A DNA stretch of 64,000 nucleotides from Portunus trituberculatus (lineage: Eukaryota; Arthropoda; Malacostraca; Decapoda; Portunidae). Both the position numbers and the translations under genes were made by a program. The stretch covers positions 3,475,001 through 3,539,000 of the forward strand of contig NC_059296.1 of the NCBI RefSeq assembly GCF_017591435.1, read 5' to 3'. Under the pieces are notes generated by a model, which saw only the letters and a program-made list of their open reading frames with translations, was not told the origin of the DNA and did not search any database. Each line of letters begins with the position of its first letter. The stretch's first letter is position 1. Positions 1 to 11,900 of this stretch are shown here, piece after piece.

Positions 1-26
1 GTGTGTGTGTGTGTGTGTGTGTGTGT
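1..26. repeat. (GT)n microsatellite at window edge
   Basis: An uninterrupted GT dinucleotide run starts at the first base, so the tract probably continues outside the window. The 27-85 stretch after it shows nothing recognisable. Confidence 0.97.
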
Positions 27-85
27 ATGGCGTAATTTGAGCTCTTGAGGTGAAATGGGTCGAAATATCATTAGAAACACCACCG

Positions 86-95
86 AAACAACAGC

Positions 96-176
<81 letters not shown>

Positions 177-222
177 CGCCACCATTACCATCATCATCAT
201 CATCAACATCATCATCATCATG
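86..222. repeat. Compound trinucleotide repeat CAA-TAC-CAC-ATC
   Basis: Four triplet repeats follow one another: CAA (about 88-130), TAC (130-166), CAC/CGC (166-182) and ATC/TCA (188-222). The open frame across it encodes only Gln, Leu, Pro and Ser runs and is not evidence of a gene. Each step differs from the previous triplet by one base, the usual sign of compound repeats growing by slippage. Confidence 0.97.
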
Positions 223-496
223 CTGTCTATATGAATGTCAAAGAAAACGCAAGTCATGAAGTATTAATGTCACGAGCTAAGTTAATAAAGGACCGTAAGA
301 TTGGTACAAGTTTTAATCCCTTATTGTTATACAGTGTTCGTGTCAGATATCAATACTGGTGTTGCTTCTTACCTCTGACCTTGGAACGCAGGATTGAATA
401 GATCTTATGACCTTTCTCACTGTCCCCAGCCTCAGTGTAGATATTCTCTCCTCCCCAGGGCGCAATTCCCCTTCCCTCGTCTCCTTTGCTATTCCT
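223..496. other. Plain stretch, nothing recognised
   Basis: No repeat family, RNA gene or convincing coding segment was seen here. The last part becomes pyrimidine-rich as it approaches the TCC repeat. Confidence 0.6.
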
Positions 497-543
497 CCTC
501 CTTCTCCTCCTCCTCCTCCTCCTCCTCCTCCTCCTCCTCCTCC
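497..543. repeat. (TCC)n microsatellite
   Basis: A clean run of TCC triplets inside a C/T-rich stretch that continues to about 660. The proline-run and arginine-run open frames that cover it on both strands are translation of the triplet. Confidence 0.97.
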
Positions 544-658
544 CCATGGCATCTTAAATACCCCCTCCAGTGACGGTGTTTCATCCGGGTCTCTAAATCT
601 TCTTCCTCCTCCCCTCTTTCTCCTCCTCCCTCTCATGAAAATTTCCCTCTTCCTGTTG

Positions 659-662
<4 letters not shown>

Positions 663-743
<81 letters not shown>
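663..743. repeat. (TC)n microsatellite
   Basis: About 40 uninterrupted TC units, the first of the many long GA/TC tracts in the window. Confidence 0.98.
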
Positions 744-746
<3 letters not shown>

Positions 747-793
747 GTCGCTAATGCCTTTTCTTGTGTCTTCAACAAATTCTGTCTCCCTTC

Positions 794-1066
794 CAGTGCC
801 AGAAAATCAGCTACTGTCACAAATCTCTTCATCGGAACCAGATTAAAATGTATCTCAGTGCCAAAAAATTTCTTTCAGTGCCAAATATCATTGTTTCAGT
901 GCCAAAAAAAGGGAATTGCAACTCTATTTCGGCGCCAGAAAAATAATCTTACAGCGCCAAAATCCCTTGTGAAATCTCCATCTCAGTTCCTTAAAGAGAA
1001 AGAAAAAAAGATAAAACCAAGTGCCGGAAATGTCTGTCATGGTGCCATAGATTATCAGCGTCAGAT
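794..1066 (+). repeat. Degenerate CAGTGCCA-motif cluster
   Basis: The short motif CAGTGCCA followed by an A-run recurs at about 794, 856, 876 and 897. Weaker forms (CGGCGCCAGAAA, CAGCGCCAAAA, AAGTGCCGGAAA, TGGTGCCA) follow to about 1050. Spacing varies from about 20 to 60 bp, so this is a decayed minisatellite or motif cluster and not a regular array. An A15 run follows at 1067-1081. No function can be assigned. Confidence 0.55.
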
Positions 1067-1081
1067 TAAAAAAAAAAAAAA

Positions 1082-1415
1082 AGGAAGAATACCCGGTAAA
1101 TTTTTTCTTCATGCCATTGACCCCCAGTACCGTAAAGCCTTCCCCGGTACATAGGACCTGTTTCCCACCAGCACCAGCCTACCACTTCTCCTCCAGCAGC
1201 AGAAGTGGTCCCTCCCGGCGCCGCGGAGTGTCCAGGGAAGGGGTGAAGGTAGAGGGAATTAGGTACTGAAGTAAGAAAAGTTTTTAGGTGGGTGTTTAAG
1301 TTCCTCTTCATGAGTGCGGGGGACTGTTGAGGCTTGATTTTGTTAGGTATAGTTGTCGAGGTGTCAGGGTGGCTGGGTCAGGTTCAGTTTACGTTAGGTT
1401 AAGTTAGATTATGAC
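1082..1415. other. Plain stretch ending in GGTTA-rich DNA
   Basis: No gene is seen. The last 40 bases contain degenerate GTTAGGTTAAGTTAG pentamers, which resemble the arthropod TTAGG telomere-type motif, directly before the family-B element. Confidence 0.5.
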
Positions 1416-1633
1416 CCGTATTAAGAAACAACTTCTCCACACACTACGACAATTTTCCAAGGCCACAGAGACAAGTAGCTGGGTATTCAAGACAGTTTCT
1501 CCTTTAACAAACGAGAAATCTTGCCAATATATCACCAAAACCATAAAAAATACTCTTAAAAACACCAGTACTTTCAACTGGAGCCTTTGGAAAGCAGTGA
1601 TGGTGAGAGAGCAAAGCGTTTCAGAGTACGGGC
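1416..1633. mobile_element. Family-B miniature inverted-repeat element, copy 1
   Basis: A block of about 220 bp with imperfect terminal inverted repeats. The left end is GTATT..GAAAC then CTACGACAATTTTCCAAGG and CCACAGAGA. The right end is CCTTTGG, then GGTGAGAGAGCAAAGCG and TTTCAGAGTAC. The interior (ACACCAGTACTTTCAACTGG region) matches the copy at 55,682-55,912. It has no coding capacity, so it is a non-autonomous element. The superfamily is not determined and no clear target-site duplication is seen. Confidence 0.75.
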
Positions 1634-1689
1634 TTAGGTGTCGAGCTTATACCAGATGTGACGTACGTGTCGGAATGGTTTAATTAAGT

Positions 1690-2060
1690 GTGGTGGGGCC
1701 AGTGTTTAGATTAGCTTCGATTAGGTTTTGGGACGTCAGGGTTAGGTTAGGCCATTTCAGGTGGTGTTGCTAGGGTTGTCAGTGTGAAAAGTTAGGTTAT
1801 GTTAGATGCAGGAAGTGTCAGATTGTTTAGGTGTCTTTGCGGGGGTGTCAACATGGTTAGGTTAAATTGCGTATACAGGGAGTGTCAGAGTGGTTAGGTG
1901 ACTTTATGGATGTGTCAGGGTTGAAAAGATTATGTTGTACAGGGAGATACAGGGTGGGAGTGTCAGAGTAGTTAGGTGTTGCTACGGGGGTGTCAAAAAT
2001 GGTTAAGTTAGGTTAGGTACAGGGAGTGTCAAGAGTAGTTAGGTGTCGCTGCATTACGTG
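1690..2060 (+). repeat. Degenerate 66-78-bp tandem array rich in GGTTAG
   Basis: A unit containing GGGAGTGTCAGAGT-GTTAGGTG recurs at about 1811, 1878, 1956 and 2022 (spacings 67, 78 and 66 bp). Each unit carries TTAGGTTA-like pentamers and GGGGGTGTCA. Units are well diverged, so the array is old. It is too irregular to be a telomere tract. Confidence 0.75.
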
Positions 2061-2399
2061 ACGGAGAGTAGTATCCAGGGAGAATTCATCAGAGTGTGTC
2101 AGAGCATGGAGCATAAAACTGATTGAAGTAATTGAGGCGATGGTAATTATTCGGACAAACTAACGAATAAAAAAAAAAAAAAAATAGAATAAAAAAAATG
2201 TTTCCTCTTGTTTGTTCTGAAAAAGAAAAAGTTAAACTGAACTTTTATGTTTATCGATGCCAAAAAAATTACGTTACGGATACGAGGAAATATTAGTTGA
2301 ATTTGTTGTTGGCTGGTAAACATCATTACTTGCTTGTTTTTATATATACTACTTATTTTTGTGCTTGGAGTGGTACATGTATTGACTGAGTACCTGACT

Positions 2400-2437
<38 letters not shown>

Positions 2438-2696
2438 TGTCTGTTTGTATGAACCATGTGCTTTATTTCACTCTTGCCTCACCTGTCCTATCTTTGGTGC
2501 ATCCGGTAGACTGGGCTTGCATTTTCCTCTTTTGATCATGCGGAGTCCTAACTGTTAAGATGTCATGGCAAGTATACACCCTCGAAATACTCAGTAACCT
2601 CCACAAGAACCAGTGAAAAGTAATCGAGTTAAGATGCGGGAACATTTGCGAATACTGCTCTAGAAATGTGTGAGAATATTAGAGAGAAGGCCACAT
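2061..2696. other. Plain stretch with a (GT)18 tract
   Basis: Mostly AT-moderate DNA without recognisable genes. It contains an A-run at about 2169-2184 and a GT microsatellite at 2401-2436. The small open frames across it match nothing I know. Confidence 0.6.
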
Positions 2697-2910
2697 TTAA
2701 TCCCTTCAGCACCATGCCACGTTTTCTTATCTATTCTGGCTACTATTTGACAGTTTGATGCAGCTTCAGAAACATATGTAGGGGATTTAAATAGTGAAGA
2801 CTGGCCATTAATCTTCTGACCTCCATAGACCCTTCCTAATATGAATAAAATCGTCTGATCATACCCAATCACTCATGGTAAAAATGCGTCACAGCACTGA
2901 AGGGGGCTAA
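2697..2910 (+). mobile_element. Family-A TTAA-flanked MITE (A1), seed of the adjacent satellite
   Basis: The element begins TTAA-TCCCTTCAGCACCATG and ends GTCACAGCACTGAAGGGGG followed by CTAA. The ends are an inverted repeat (CCCTTCAGtAC / GTaCTGAAGGG). The body (TTCAGAAAC..ATGT, GTGAAGACTGGCCATTAAT, CCATAGACCCTTCCTAAT) matches eight other copies in this window. Length is about 210 bp with no coding capacity. TTAA flanks with a CCC-starting terminus suggest a piggyBac-type non-autonomous element; Kolobok also uses TTAA, so the superfamily is an inference. The right end continues without a break into the satellite, whose monomer contains this element's last 30 bp. Confidence 0.85.
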
Positions 2911-5900
2911 GAATCCTTGGAAAAAAATGCGTCCCAGTACTGAAGGGGGCTAAGAATCCTTGTGAAAAATGCGTCCCAGTACTGAAGGGGGCTAAAAATC
3001 CTTGGTAAAAATGCTTCCCAATACTGAAGGGGGCTAAGAATCCTTGGTAAAAATGCGTCCCAGTAGTGAAGGGGGCTAAGAATCCTTGGTAAAAATGCGT
3101 CCCAGTACTGAAGGGGGCTAAAAATCCTTGGTAAAAATGCGTCCCAGTACTGAAGGGGCTAAGAATCCTTGGTAAAATGCGTCCCAGTACTGAAGGGGGC
3201 TAAAAATCCTTGGTAAAAATGCGTCCCAGTACTGAAGGGGGCTAAGAATCCTTGGTAAAAATGCGTCCCAGTACTGAAGGGAGCTAAGAAACCTTGGTAA
3301 AAATGCGTCCCAGTACTGAAGGGGGCTAAGAATCCTTGGTAAAAATGCGTCCCAGTACTGAAGGGGCTAAGATTTCTTGGTAAAATTGCGTCCCAGTACT
3401 GAAGGGGGATAAGAATCCTTGGTAAAAATGCGTCCCCGTACTGAAGGGCTATGAATCATTGGTAAAAATGCGTCCCAGTACTGAAGGAGTGTAAGAATCC
3501 TTGGTAAAAATGCGTCCCAGTACTGAAGGGTGGCTAAGAATCCTTCCTTGGTAAAAATGCGTCCCAGTACTGAAGGGGGCTATGAATCATTGGTAAAAAT
3601 GCGTCCCAGTACTGAAGGGGGCTAAGAATCCTTGGTAAAAATGCGTCCCAGTACTGAAGGGGGCTAAGAATCCTTGTGAAAAATGCGTCCCAGTATTGAA
3701 GGGGGCTAAGAATCCTTGGTAAAAATGCGTCCCAGTACTGAAGGGGGCTAAGAATCCTTGGTAAAAATGCGTCCCCGTACTGAAGGGGGCTATGATTCCT
3801 TGGTAAAAATGCGTCCCAGTACTGAAGGGGGCTATGAATCATTGGTAAAAATGCGTCCCAGTACTGAAGGGGGCTAAGAATCCTTGGTAAAAATGCGTCC
3901 CAGTACTGAAGGGTGGCTAAGAATCCTTCCTTGGTAAAAATGCGTCCCAGTACAGAAGGGGGCTATGAATCATTGGTAAAAATGCGTCCCAGTACTGAAG
4001 GGGTCTAAGAATCCTTGGTAAGATGCGTCCCAGTACTGAAGGGGATAAGAATCCTTGTGAAAAATGCGTCCCAGTACTGAAGGGGGCTAAGAATCCTTGG
4101 TAAAAATGCGTCCCAGTACTGAAGGGTGGTTAAGAATCCTTCCTTGGTAAAAATGCGTCCCAGTACTGAAGGGGGCTAAGAATCCTTGGTAAAAATGCGT
4201 CCCAGTACTGAAGGGGGCTAAGAATCCTTGGTAAAAATGCGTCCCCGTACTGAAGGGGGTTTTGAGTCATTGGTAAAAATGCGTCCCAGTACTGAAGGGG
4301 GCTAAGAGTCCTTGGTAAAAATGCGTCCCAGTACTGAAGGGGGCTAAGAATCCTTGTGAAAAATGCGTCCCAGTACTGAAGGGGGCTAAGAATCCTTGGT
4401 AAAAATGCGTCCCAGTACTGGAGGGTAGCTCAGAATCCTTCCTTGGTAATAATGCGTCCCAGTACTGAAGGGGGCTAAGATTCCTTTTTAAAATTGCGTC
4501 CCAGTACTGAAGGGGGCTAAGAATCTTGGGTAAAAATGCGTCCCAGCACTGAAAGGTGGTTAAGAATCCTTCCTTGGTAAAAATGCGTCCCAGTACTGAA
4601 GGGGGCTAAGATTCCTTGGTAAAAATGCGTCCCCGTACTGAAGGGGGCTATGAATCATTGGTAAAAATGGGTCCCAGTACAGAAGGGGGTAAGAATCCTT
4701 GGTAAAAATCCGTCCCAGTAATGAAGGGTGGCTAAGAATCCTTCCTTTGTAAAAATGCGTCCCAGTACTGAAGGGGGCTAAGAATCCTTGGTAAAAATGC
4801 GTCCCAGTACTGAAGGGGGCTAAGAATCCTTGGTAAAAATGCGTCCCCGTACTGAAGGGGGCTTTGAATCATTGGTAAAAATGCGTCCCAGTACTGAAGG
4901 GGGCTAAGAGTCCTTGGTAAAAATGCGTCCCAGTACTCAAGGGTGGCTCAGAATCCTTCCTTGGAAATAATGCGTCCCAGTACTGAAGGGGGCTAAGATT
5001 CCTTTGTAAAAATGCGTCCCAGTACTGAAGGGGGCTAAGAATCCTGGGTAAAAATGCGTCCCAGTACTGAAAGGTGGTTAAGAATCCTTCCTTGGTAAAA
5101 TGCGTCCCAGTACTGAAGGGGCTAAAAATTGGTAAAATGCGTCCCAGTACTGAAGGGGCTAAGAATCCTTGGTAAAATGCGTCCCAGTACTGAAGGGGCT
5201 AAGAATCCTTGGTAAAATGCGTCCCAGTACTGAAGGGGTTTTGAGTCATTGGTAAAATGCGTCCCAGTACTGAAGGGGCTAAGAATCCTTGGTAAAATGC
5301 GTCCCAGTACTGAAGGGGCTAAGAATCCTTGGTAAAATGCGTCCCAGTACTGAAGGGGCTATGAATCATTGGTAAAAATGCGTCCCAGTACTGAAGGGGC
5401 TAAGAGTCCTTGTTAAAATGCGTCCCAGTACTGAAGGGTGGCTCAGAATCCTTCCTTGAAAAATGCGTCCCAGTACTGAAGGGGCTAAGATTCCTTTGTA
5501 AAATGCGTCCCAGTACTGAAGGGGCTAAGAATCCTGGTAAAATGCGTCCCAGTACTGAAGGTGGTTAAGAATCCTTCCTTGGTAAAATGCGTCCCAGTAC
5601 TGAAGGGGCTAAGATTCCTTGGTAAAATGCGTCCCAGTACTGAAGGGGCTAAGAATCCTTGGTAAAATGCGTCCCAGTACTGAAGGGTGGCTAAGAATCC
5701 TTCCTTGGTAAAAATGCGTCCCAGTACTGAAGAGGGATAAGAATCATTGGTAAAATTGCGTCCCAGTACTGAAGGGTGGCTAAGAATCCTTCCCTGGTAA
5801 AAATGCGTCCCAGTACTGAAGGAGGCTAAGAATCCTTGGTAAAAATGCGTCCCAGTACTGAAGGGGGCTAAGAATCCTTGTTAAAAATGCATCCCAGTAC

Positions 5901-8900
5901 TGATGGGGGATAAGAATCCTTGGTAAAAATGCGTCCCAGTACTGAAGGGGACTAAGAATTCTTGGTAAAAATGCGTCCCAGTACTGAAGGGGGCTAAGAA
6001 TCCTTGGTAAAAATGCGTCCCAGTACTGAAGGGTGGTTAAGAATCCTTCCTTGGTAAAAATGCGTCCCAGTACAGAAGGGGGCTATGAATCATTGGTAAA
6101 AATGCGTCCCAATACTGAAGGGGTCTAAGAATCCTTGGTAAGATGCGTCCCAGTACTGAGGGGGGATAAGAATCCTTGTGAAAAATGCGTCTCAGTACTG
6201 AAGGGGGCTAAGAATCCTTGGTAAAAATGCGTCCCAGTACTGAAGGGTGGTTAAGAATCCTTCCTTGGTAAAAATGCGTCCCAGTACTGAAGGGGACTAA
6301 GAATCCTTGGTAAAAATGCGTCCCAGTACTGAAGGGGGCTAAGAATCCTTCCTTGGTAAAAATGCGTCCCAGTACTGAAGGGGGCTAAGAATCTTTGGTA
6401 AAAATGCGTCCCAGTACTGAAGGGGGCTAAGAATCCTTCCTTGGTAAAAATGCGTCCTAGTACTGAAGGGGACTAAGAATCCTTGATAAAAATGCGTCCC
6501 AGTACTGAAGGGGGCTAAGAATCCTTGGTAAAAATTCGTCCCATTACTGAAGGGGGATAAGAATCCTTGGTAAAAATGCGTCCCAGTACTGAAGGGGGCT
6601 AAGAATCCTTGGTAAAAATGCGTCCCAGTACTGAAGGGGACTAAGAATCCTTGGTAAAAATGCGTCCCAGTACTGAATGGGGCTAAGAATCCTTGGTAAA
6701 AATGCGTTCCAGTACTGAATGGGGCTAAGAATCCTTGGTAAAAATGCGTCCCAGTACTGAAGGGGACTAAGAATCCTTGGTAAAAATGCGTCCCAGTACT
6801 GAAGGGGCTAAGAATCCTTGGTAAAATGCGTCCCAGTACTGAAGGGTGGCTAAGAATCCTTCCTTGGTAAAAATGCGTCCCAGTACTGAAGGGGGCTATG
6901 AATCATTGGTAAAAATGCGTCCCAGTACTGAAGGGGCTAAGAATCCTTGGTAAAAATGCGTCCCAGTACTGAAGGGGCTAAGAATCCTTCCTTGGTAAAA
7001 TGCGTCCCAGTACTGAAGGGGACTAAGAATTTGATAAAATGCGTCCCAGTACTGAAGGGGCTAAGAATCCTTGGTAAAAATGCGTCCCAGTACTGAAGGG
7101 ATAAGAATCCTTGGTAAAATGCGTCCCAGTACTGAAGGGGCTAAGAATCCTTGGTAAAATGCGTCCCAGTACTGAAGGGGCTAAGAATCCTTCCTTGGTA
7201 AAAATGCGTCCCAGTACTGAAGGGGCTATGAATCATTGGTAAAATGCGTCCCAGTACTGAAGGGGTCAAGAATCCTTGGTAAGATGCGTCCCAGTACTGA
7301 GGAAGGATAAGAATGTGAAAAAAATGCGTCCCAGTACTGAAGGGGGCTAAGAATCCTTGGTAAAAATGCGTCCTAGTACTGAAGGGGGCTAAGAATCCTT
7401 GGTAAAATGCGTCCCAGTACTGAAGGGGTTTTGAGTCATTGGTAAAAATGCGTCCCAGTACTGAAGGGGGCTAAGAGTCCTTGGTAAAAATGCGTCCCAG
7501 TACTGAAGGGGCTAAGAATCCTTGTAAAATGCGTCCCAGTACTGAAGGGGCTAAGAATCCTTGGTAAAATGCGTCCCAGTACTGAAGGGTGGCTCAGAAT
7601 CCTTCCTTGGTAATAATGCGTCCCAGTACTGAAGGGGGCTAAGATTCCTTTGTAAAAATGCGTCCCAGTACTGAAGGGGCTAAGAATCCTGGGTAAAAAT
7701 GCGTCCCAGTACTGAAGGGGGCTATGATTCCTTGGTAAAAATGCGTCCCAGTACTGAAGGGGCTATGAATCATTGGTAAAATGCGTCCCAGTACTGAAGG
7801 GGCTAAGAATCCTTGGTAAAATGCGTCCCAGTACTGAAGGGGCTAAGAATCCTTCCTTGGTAAAAATGCGTCCCAGTACTGAAGGGGGCTAAGAATCTTT
7901 GGTAAAAATGCGTCCCAGTACTGAAGGGGGCTAAGAATCCTGGGTAAAAATGCGTCCCAGTACTGAAGGGGGCTATGAATCATTGGTAAAAATGCGTCCC
8001 AGTACTGAAGGGGGCTAAGAATCCTTGGTAAAAATGCGTCCCAGTAATGAAGGGTGGCTAAGAATCCTTCCTTGGTAAAAATGCGTCCCAGTACTGAAGG
8101 GGGCTAAGATTCCTTGGTAAAAATGCGTCCCCGTACTGAAGGGGGCTATGAATCATTGGTAAAAATGCGTCCCAGTACTGAAGGGGCTAAGAATCCTTGG
8201 TAAAATGCGTCCCAGTACTGAAGGGTGGCTAAGAATCCTTCCTTGGTAAAATGCGTCCCAGTACTGAAGGGGCTAAGAATCCTTGGTAAAATGCGTCCCA
8301 GTACTGAAGGGGCTAAGAATCCTTGGTAAAATGCGTCCCAGTACTGAAGGGGCTATGAATTCTTGGTAAAATGCGTCCCAGTACTGAAGGGGTCAAGAAT
8401 CCTTCCTTGGTAAAATGCGTCCCAGTACTGAAGGGGCTAAGATTCCTTTGTAAAATGCGTCCCAGTACTGAAGGGGCTAAGAATCCTGGGTAAAATGCGT
8501 CCCAGTACTGAAGGTGGTTAAGAATCCTTCCTTGGTAAAATGCGTCCCAGTACTGAAGGGGCTAAGATTCCTTGGTAAAATGCGTCCCAGTACTGAAGGG
8601 GCTAAGAATCATTGGTAAAATGCGTCCCAGTACTGAAGGGTGCTAAGAATCCTTGGTAAAATGCGTCCCAGTACTGAAGGGTGGCTAAGAATCCTTCCTT
8701 GGTAAAATGCGTCCCAGTACTGAAGGGGCTAAGAATCCTTGGTAAAATGCGTCCCAGTACTGAAGGGGCTAAGAATCCTTGGTAAAATGCGTCCCAGTAC
8801 TGAAGGGGCTATGAATCCTTGGTAAAAATGCGTCCCAGTACTGAAGGGGGCTAAGAATTCTTGTGAAAAATGCGTCCCAGTACTGAAGGGGCTAAGAATC

Positions 8901-11900
8901 CTTGGTAAAAATGCGTCCCAGTACTGAAGGGTGGCTCAGAATTATTCCTTGGTAAAATGCGTCCCAGTACTGAAGGGGCTAAGAATTTGTAAAATGCGTC
9001 CCAGTACTGAAGGGGGCTAAGAATCCTTGGTAAAAATGCGTCCCAGTACTGAAAGGTGGTTAAGAATCCTTCCTTGGTAAAAATGCGTCCCAGTACTGAA
9101 GGGGCTAAGAACTTGGTAAAATGCGTCCCAGTACTGAAGGGGCTAAGAACTTGGTAAAATGCGTCCCAGTACTGAAGGGGGCTATGAATTATTGGTAAAA
9201 ATGCGTCCCAGTACTGAAGGGGGCTAAGAGTCCTTGTTAAAAATGCGTCCCAGTACTGAAGGGTGGCTTAGAATCCTTCCTTGGAAATAATGCGTCCCAG
9301 TACTGAAGGGGGCTAAGATTCCTTTGTAAAAATATGTCCCAGTACTGAAGGGGGCTAAGAATGGGTAAAATGCGTCCCAGTACTGAAAGGTGGTTAAGAA
9401 TCCTTCCTTGGTAAAAATGCGTCCCAGTACTGAAGGGGGCTAAGATTCCTTGGTAAAAATGCGTCCCAGTACTGAAGGGGGCTAAGAATCCTTGGTAAAA
9501 ATGCGTCCCAGTACTGAAGGGGCTAAGAATCCTTCCTTGGTAAAATGCGTCCCAGTACTGAAGGGGATAAGAATAATTGGTAAAATGCGTCCCAGTACTG
9601 AAGGGCTAAGAATCCTTCCTTGGTAAAAATGCGTCCCAGTACTGAAGGGGCTAAGATTCTTGTGAAAATGCGTCCCAGTACTGAAGGGGCTAAGAATCCT
9701 TGGTAAAATGCGTCCCAGTACTGAAGGGGGTCAAGAATTATTCCTTGGTAAAATGCGTCCCAGTACTGAAGGGGCTAAGAATCCTTTGTAAAATGCGTCC
9801 CAGTACTGAAGGGGCTAAGAATCCTTGGTAAAATGCGTCCCAGTACTGAAGGTGGTTAAGAATCCTTCCTTGGTAAAATGCGTCCCAGTACTGAAGGGGC
9901 TAAGAATCCTTGGTAAAATGCGTCCCAGTACTGAAGGGGCTAAGAATCCTTGGTAAAAATGCGTCCCAGTACTGAAGGGGGCTAAGAATCCTTGGTAAAA
10001 ATGCGTCCCAGTACTGAAGGGGGCTAAGAATCCTTGGTAAAAATGCGTCCCAGTACTGAAGAGTGGCTCAGAATCCTTCCTTGGTAAAAATGCGTCCCAG
10101 TACTGAAGGGGGCTAAGATTCCTGGGTAAAAATGCGTCCCAGTAATGAAGGGTGGCTAAGAATCCTTCCTTGGTAAAAATGCGTCCCAGTACTGAAGGGG
10201 GCTAAGAATCCTTGGTAAAAATGCGTCCCAGTACTGAAGGGGGCTAAGAATCCTTGGTAAAAATGCGTCCCCGTACTGAAGGGGGCTATGAATCCTTGGT
10301 AAAAATGCGTCCCAGTACTGAAGAGTGGCTCAGAATCCTTCCTTGGTAAAAATGCGTCCCAGTACTGAAGGGGGCTAAGATTCCTTTGTAAAAATGCGTC
10401 CCAGTACTGAAGGGGGCTAAGAATCCTGGGTAAAAATGCGTCCCAGTACTGAAAGGTGGTTAAGAATCCTTCCTTGGTAAAAATGCGTCCCAGTACTGAA
10501 GGGGGCTAAGATTCCTTGGTAAAAATGCGTCCCCGTACTGAAGGGGGCTATGAATCATTGGTAAAAATGCGTCCCAGTACTGAAGGGGGCTAAGAATCCT
10601 TGGTAAAAATGCGTCCCAGTAATGAAGGGTGGCTAAGAATCCTTCCTTGGTAAAAATGCGTCCCAGTACTGAAGGGGGCTAAGAATCCTTGGTAAAAATG
10701 CGTCCCAGTACTGAAGGGGGCTAAGAATCCTTGGTAAAAATGCGTCCCAGTACTGAAGGGGGCTATGAATGGTAAAATGCGTCCCAGTACTGAAGGGGGC
10801 TAAGAATTCTTGTGAAAAATGCGTCCCAGTACTGAAGGGGCTAAGAATCCTTGGTAAAAATGCGTCCCAGTACTGAAGGGTGGCTCAGAATTATTCCTTG
10901 GTAATAATGTGTCCCAGTACTGAAGGGGGCTAAGAATCCTTTGTAAAAATGCGTCCCAGTACTGAAGGGGGCTAAGAATCCTTGGTAAAATGCGTCCCAG
11001 TACTGAAAGGTGGTTAAGAATCCTTCCTTGGTAAAAATGCGTCCCAGTACTGAAGGGGCTAAGAATCCTTGGTAAAATGCGTCCCAGTACTGAAGGGGCT
11101 AAGAATCCTTGGTAAAAATGCGTCCCAGTACTGAAGGGGGCTATGAATTATTGGTAAAAATGCGTCCCAGTACTGAAGGGGGCTAAGAGTCCTTGTTAAA
11201 AATGCGTCCCAGTACTGAAGGGTGGCTCAGAATCCTTCCTTGGAAATAATGCGTCCCAGTACTGAAGGGGGCTAAGATTCTTTTGTAAAAATATGTCCCA
11301 GTACTGAAGGGGGCTAAGAATCCTGGGTAAAAATGCGTCCCAGTACTGAAAGGTGGTTAAGAATCCTTCCTTGGTAAAAATGCGTCCCAGTACTGAAGGG
11401 GGCTAAGATTCCTTGGTAAAAATGCGTCCCAGTACTGAAGGGGGCTAAGAATCCTTGGTAAAAATGCGTCCCAGTACTGAAGGGTGGCTAAGAATCCTTC
11501 CTTGGTAAAAATGCGTCCCAGTACTGAAGGGGGATAAGAATCATTGGTAAAATTGCGTCCCAGTATTGAAAGGTGGCTAAGAATCCTTCCTTGGTAAAAA
11601 TGCGTCCCAGTACTGAAGGGGGCTAAGAATTCTTGTGAAAAATGCGTCCCAGTACTGAAGGGGCTAAGAATCCTTGGTAAAAATGCGTCCCAGTACTGAA
11701 GGGTGGCTCAGAATTATTCCTTGGTAATAATGTGTCCCAGTACTGAAGGGGGCTAAGAATCCTTTGTAAAAATGCGTCCCAGTACTGAAGGGGGCTAAGA
11801 ATCCTTGGTAAAAATGCGTCCCAGTACTGAAAGGTGGTTAAGAATCCTTCCTTGGTAAAAATGCGTCCCAGTACTGAAGGGGGCTAAGAATCCTTGGTAA

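Noticed and set aside
1690..2060. True telomere tract
   Set aside because: TTAGG-like pentamers are scattered and embedded in a 66-78-bp unit, so this is a degenerate interstitial array and not a chromosome end.
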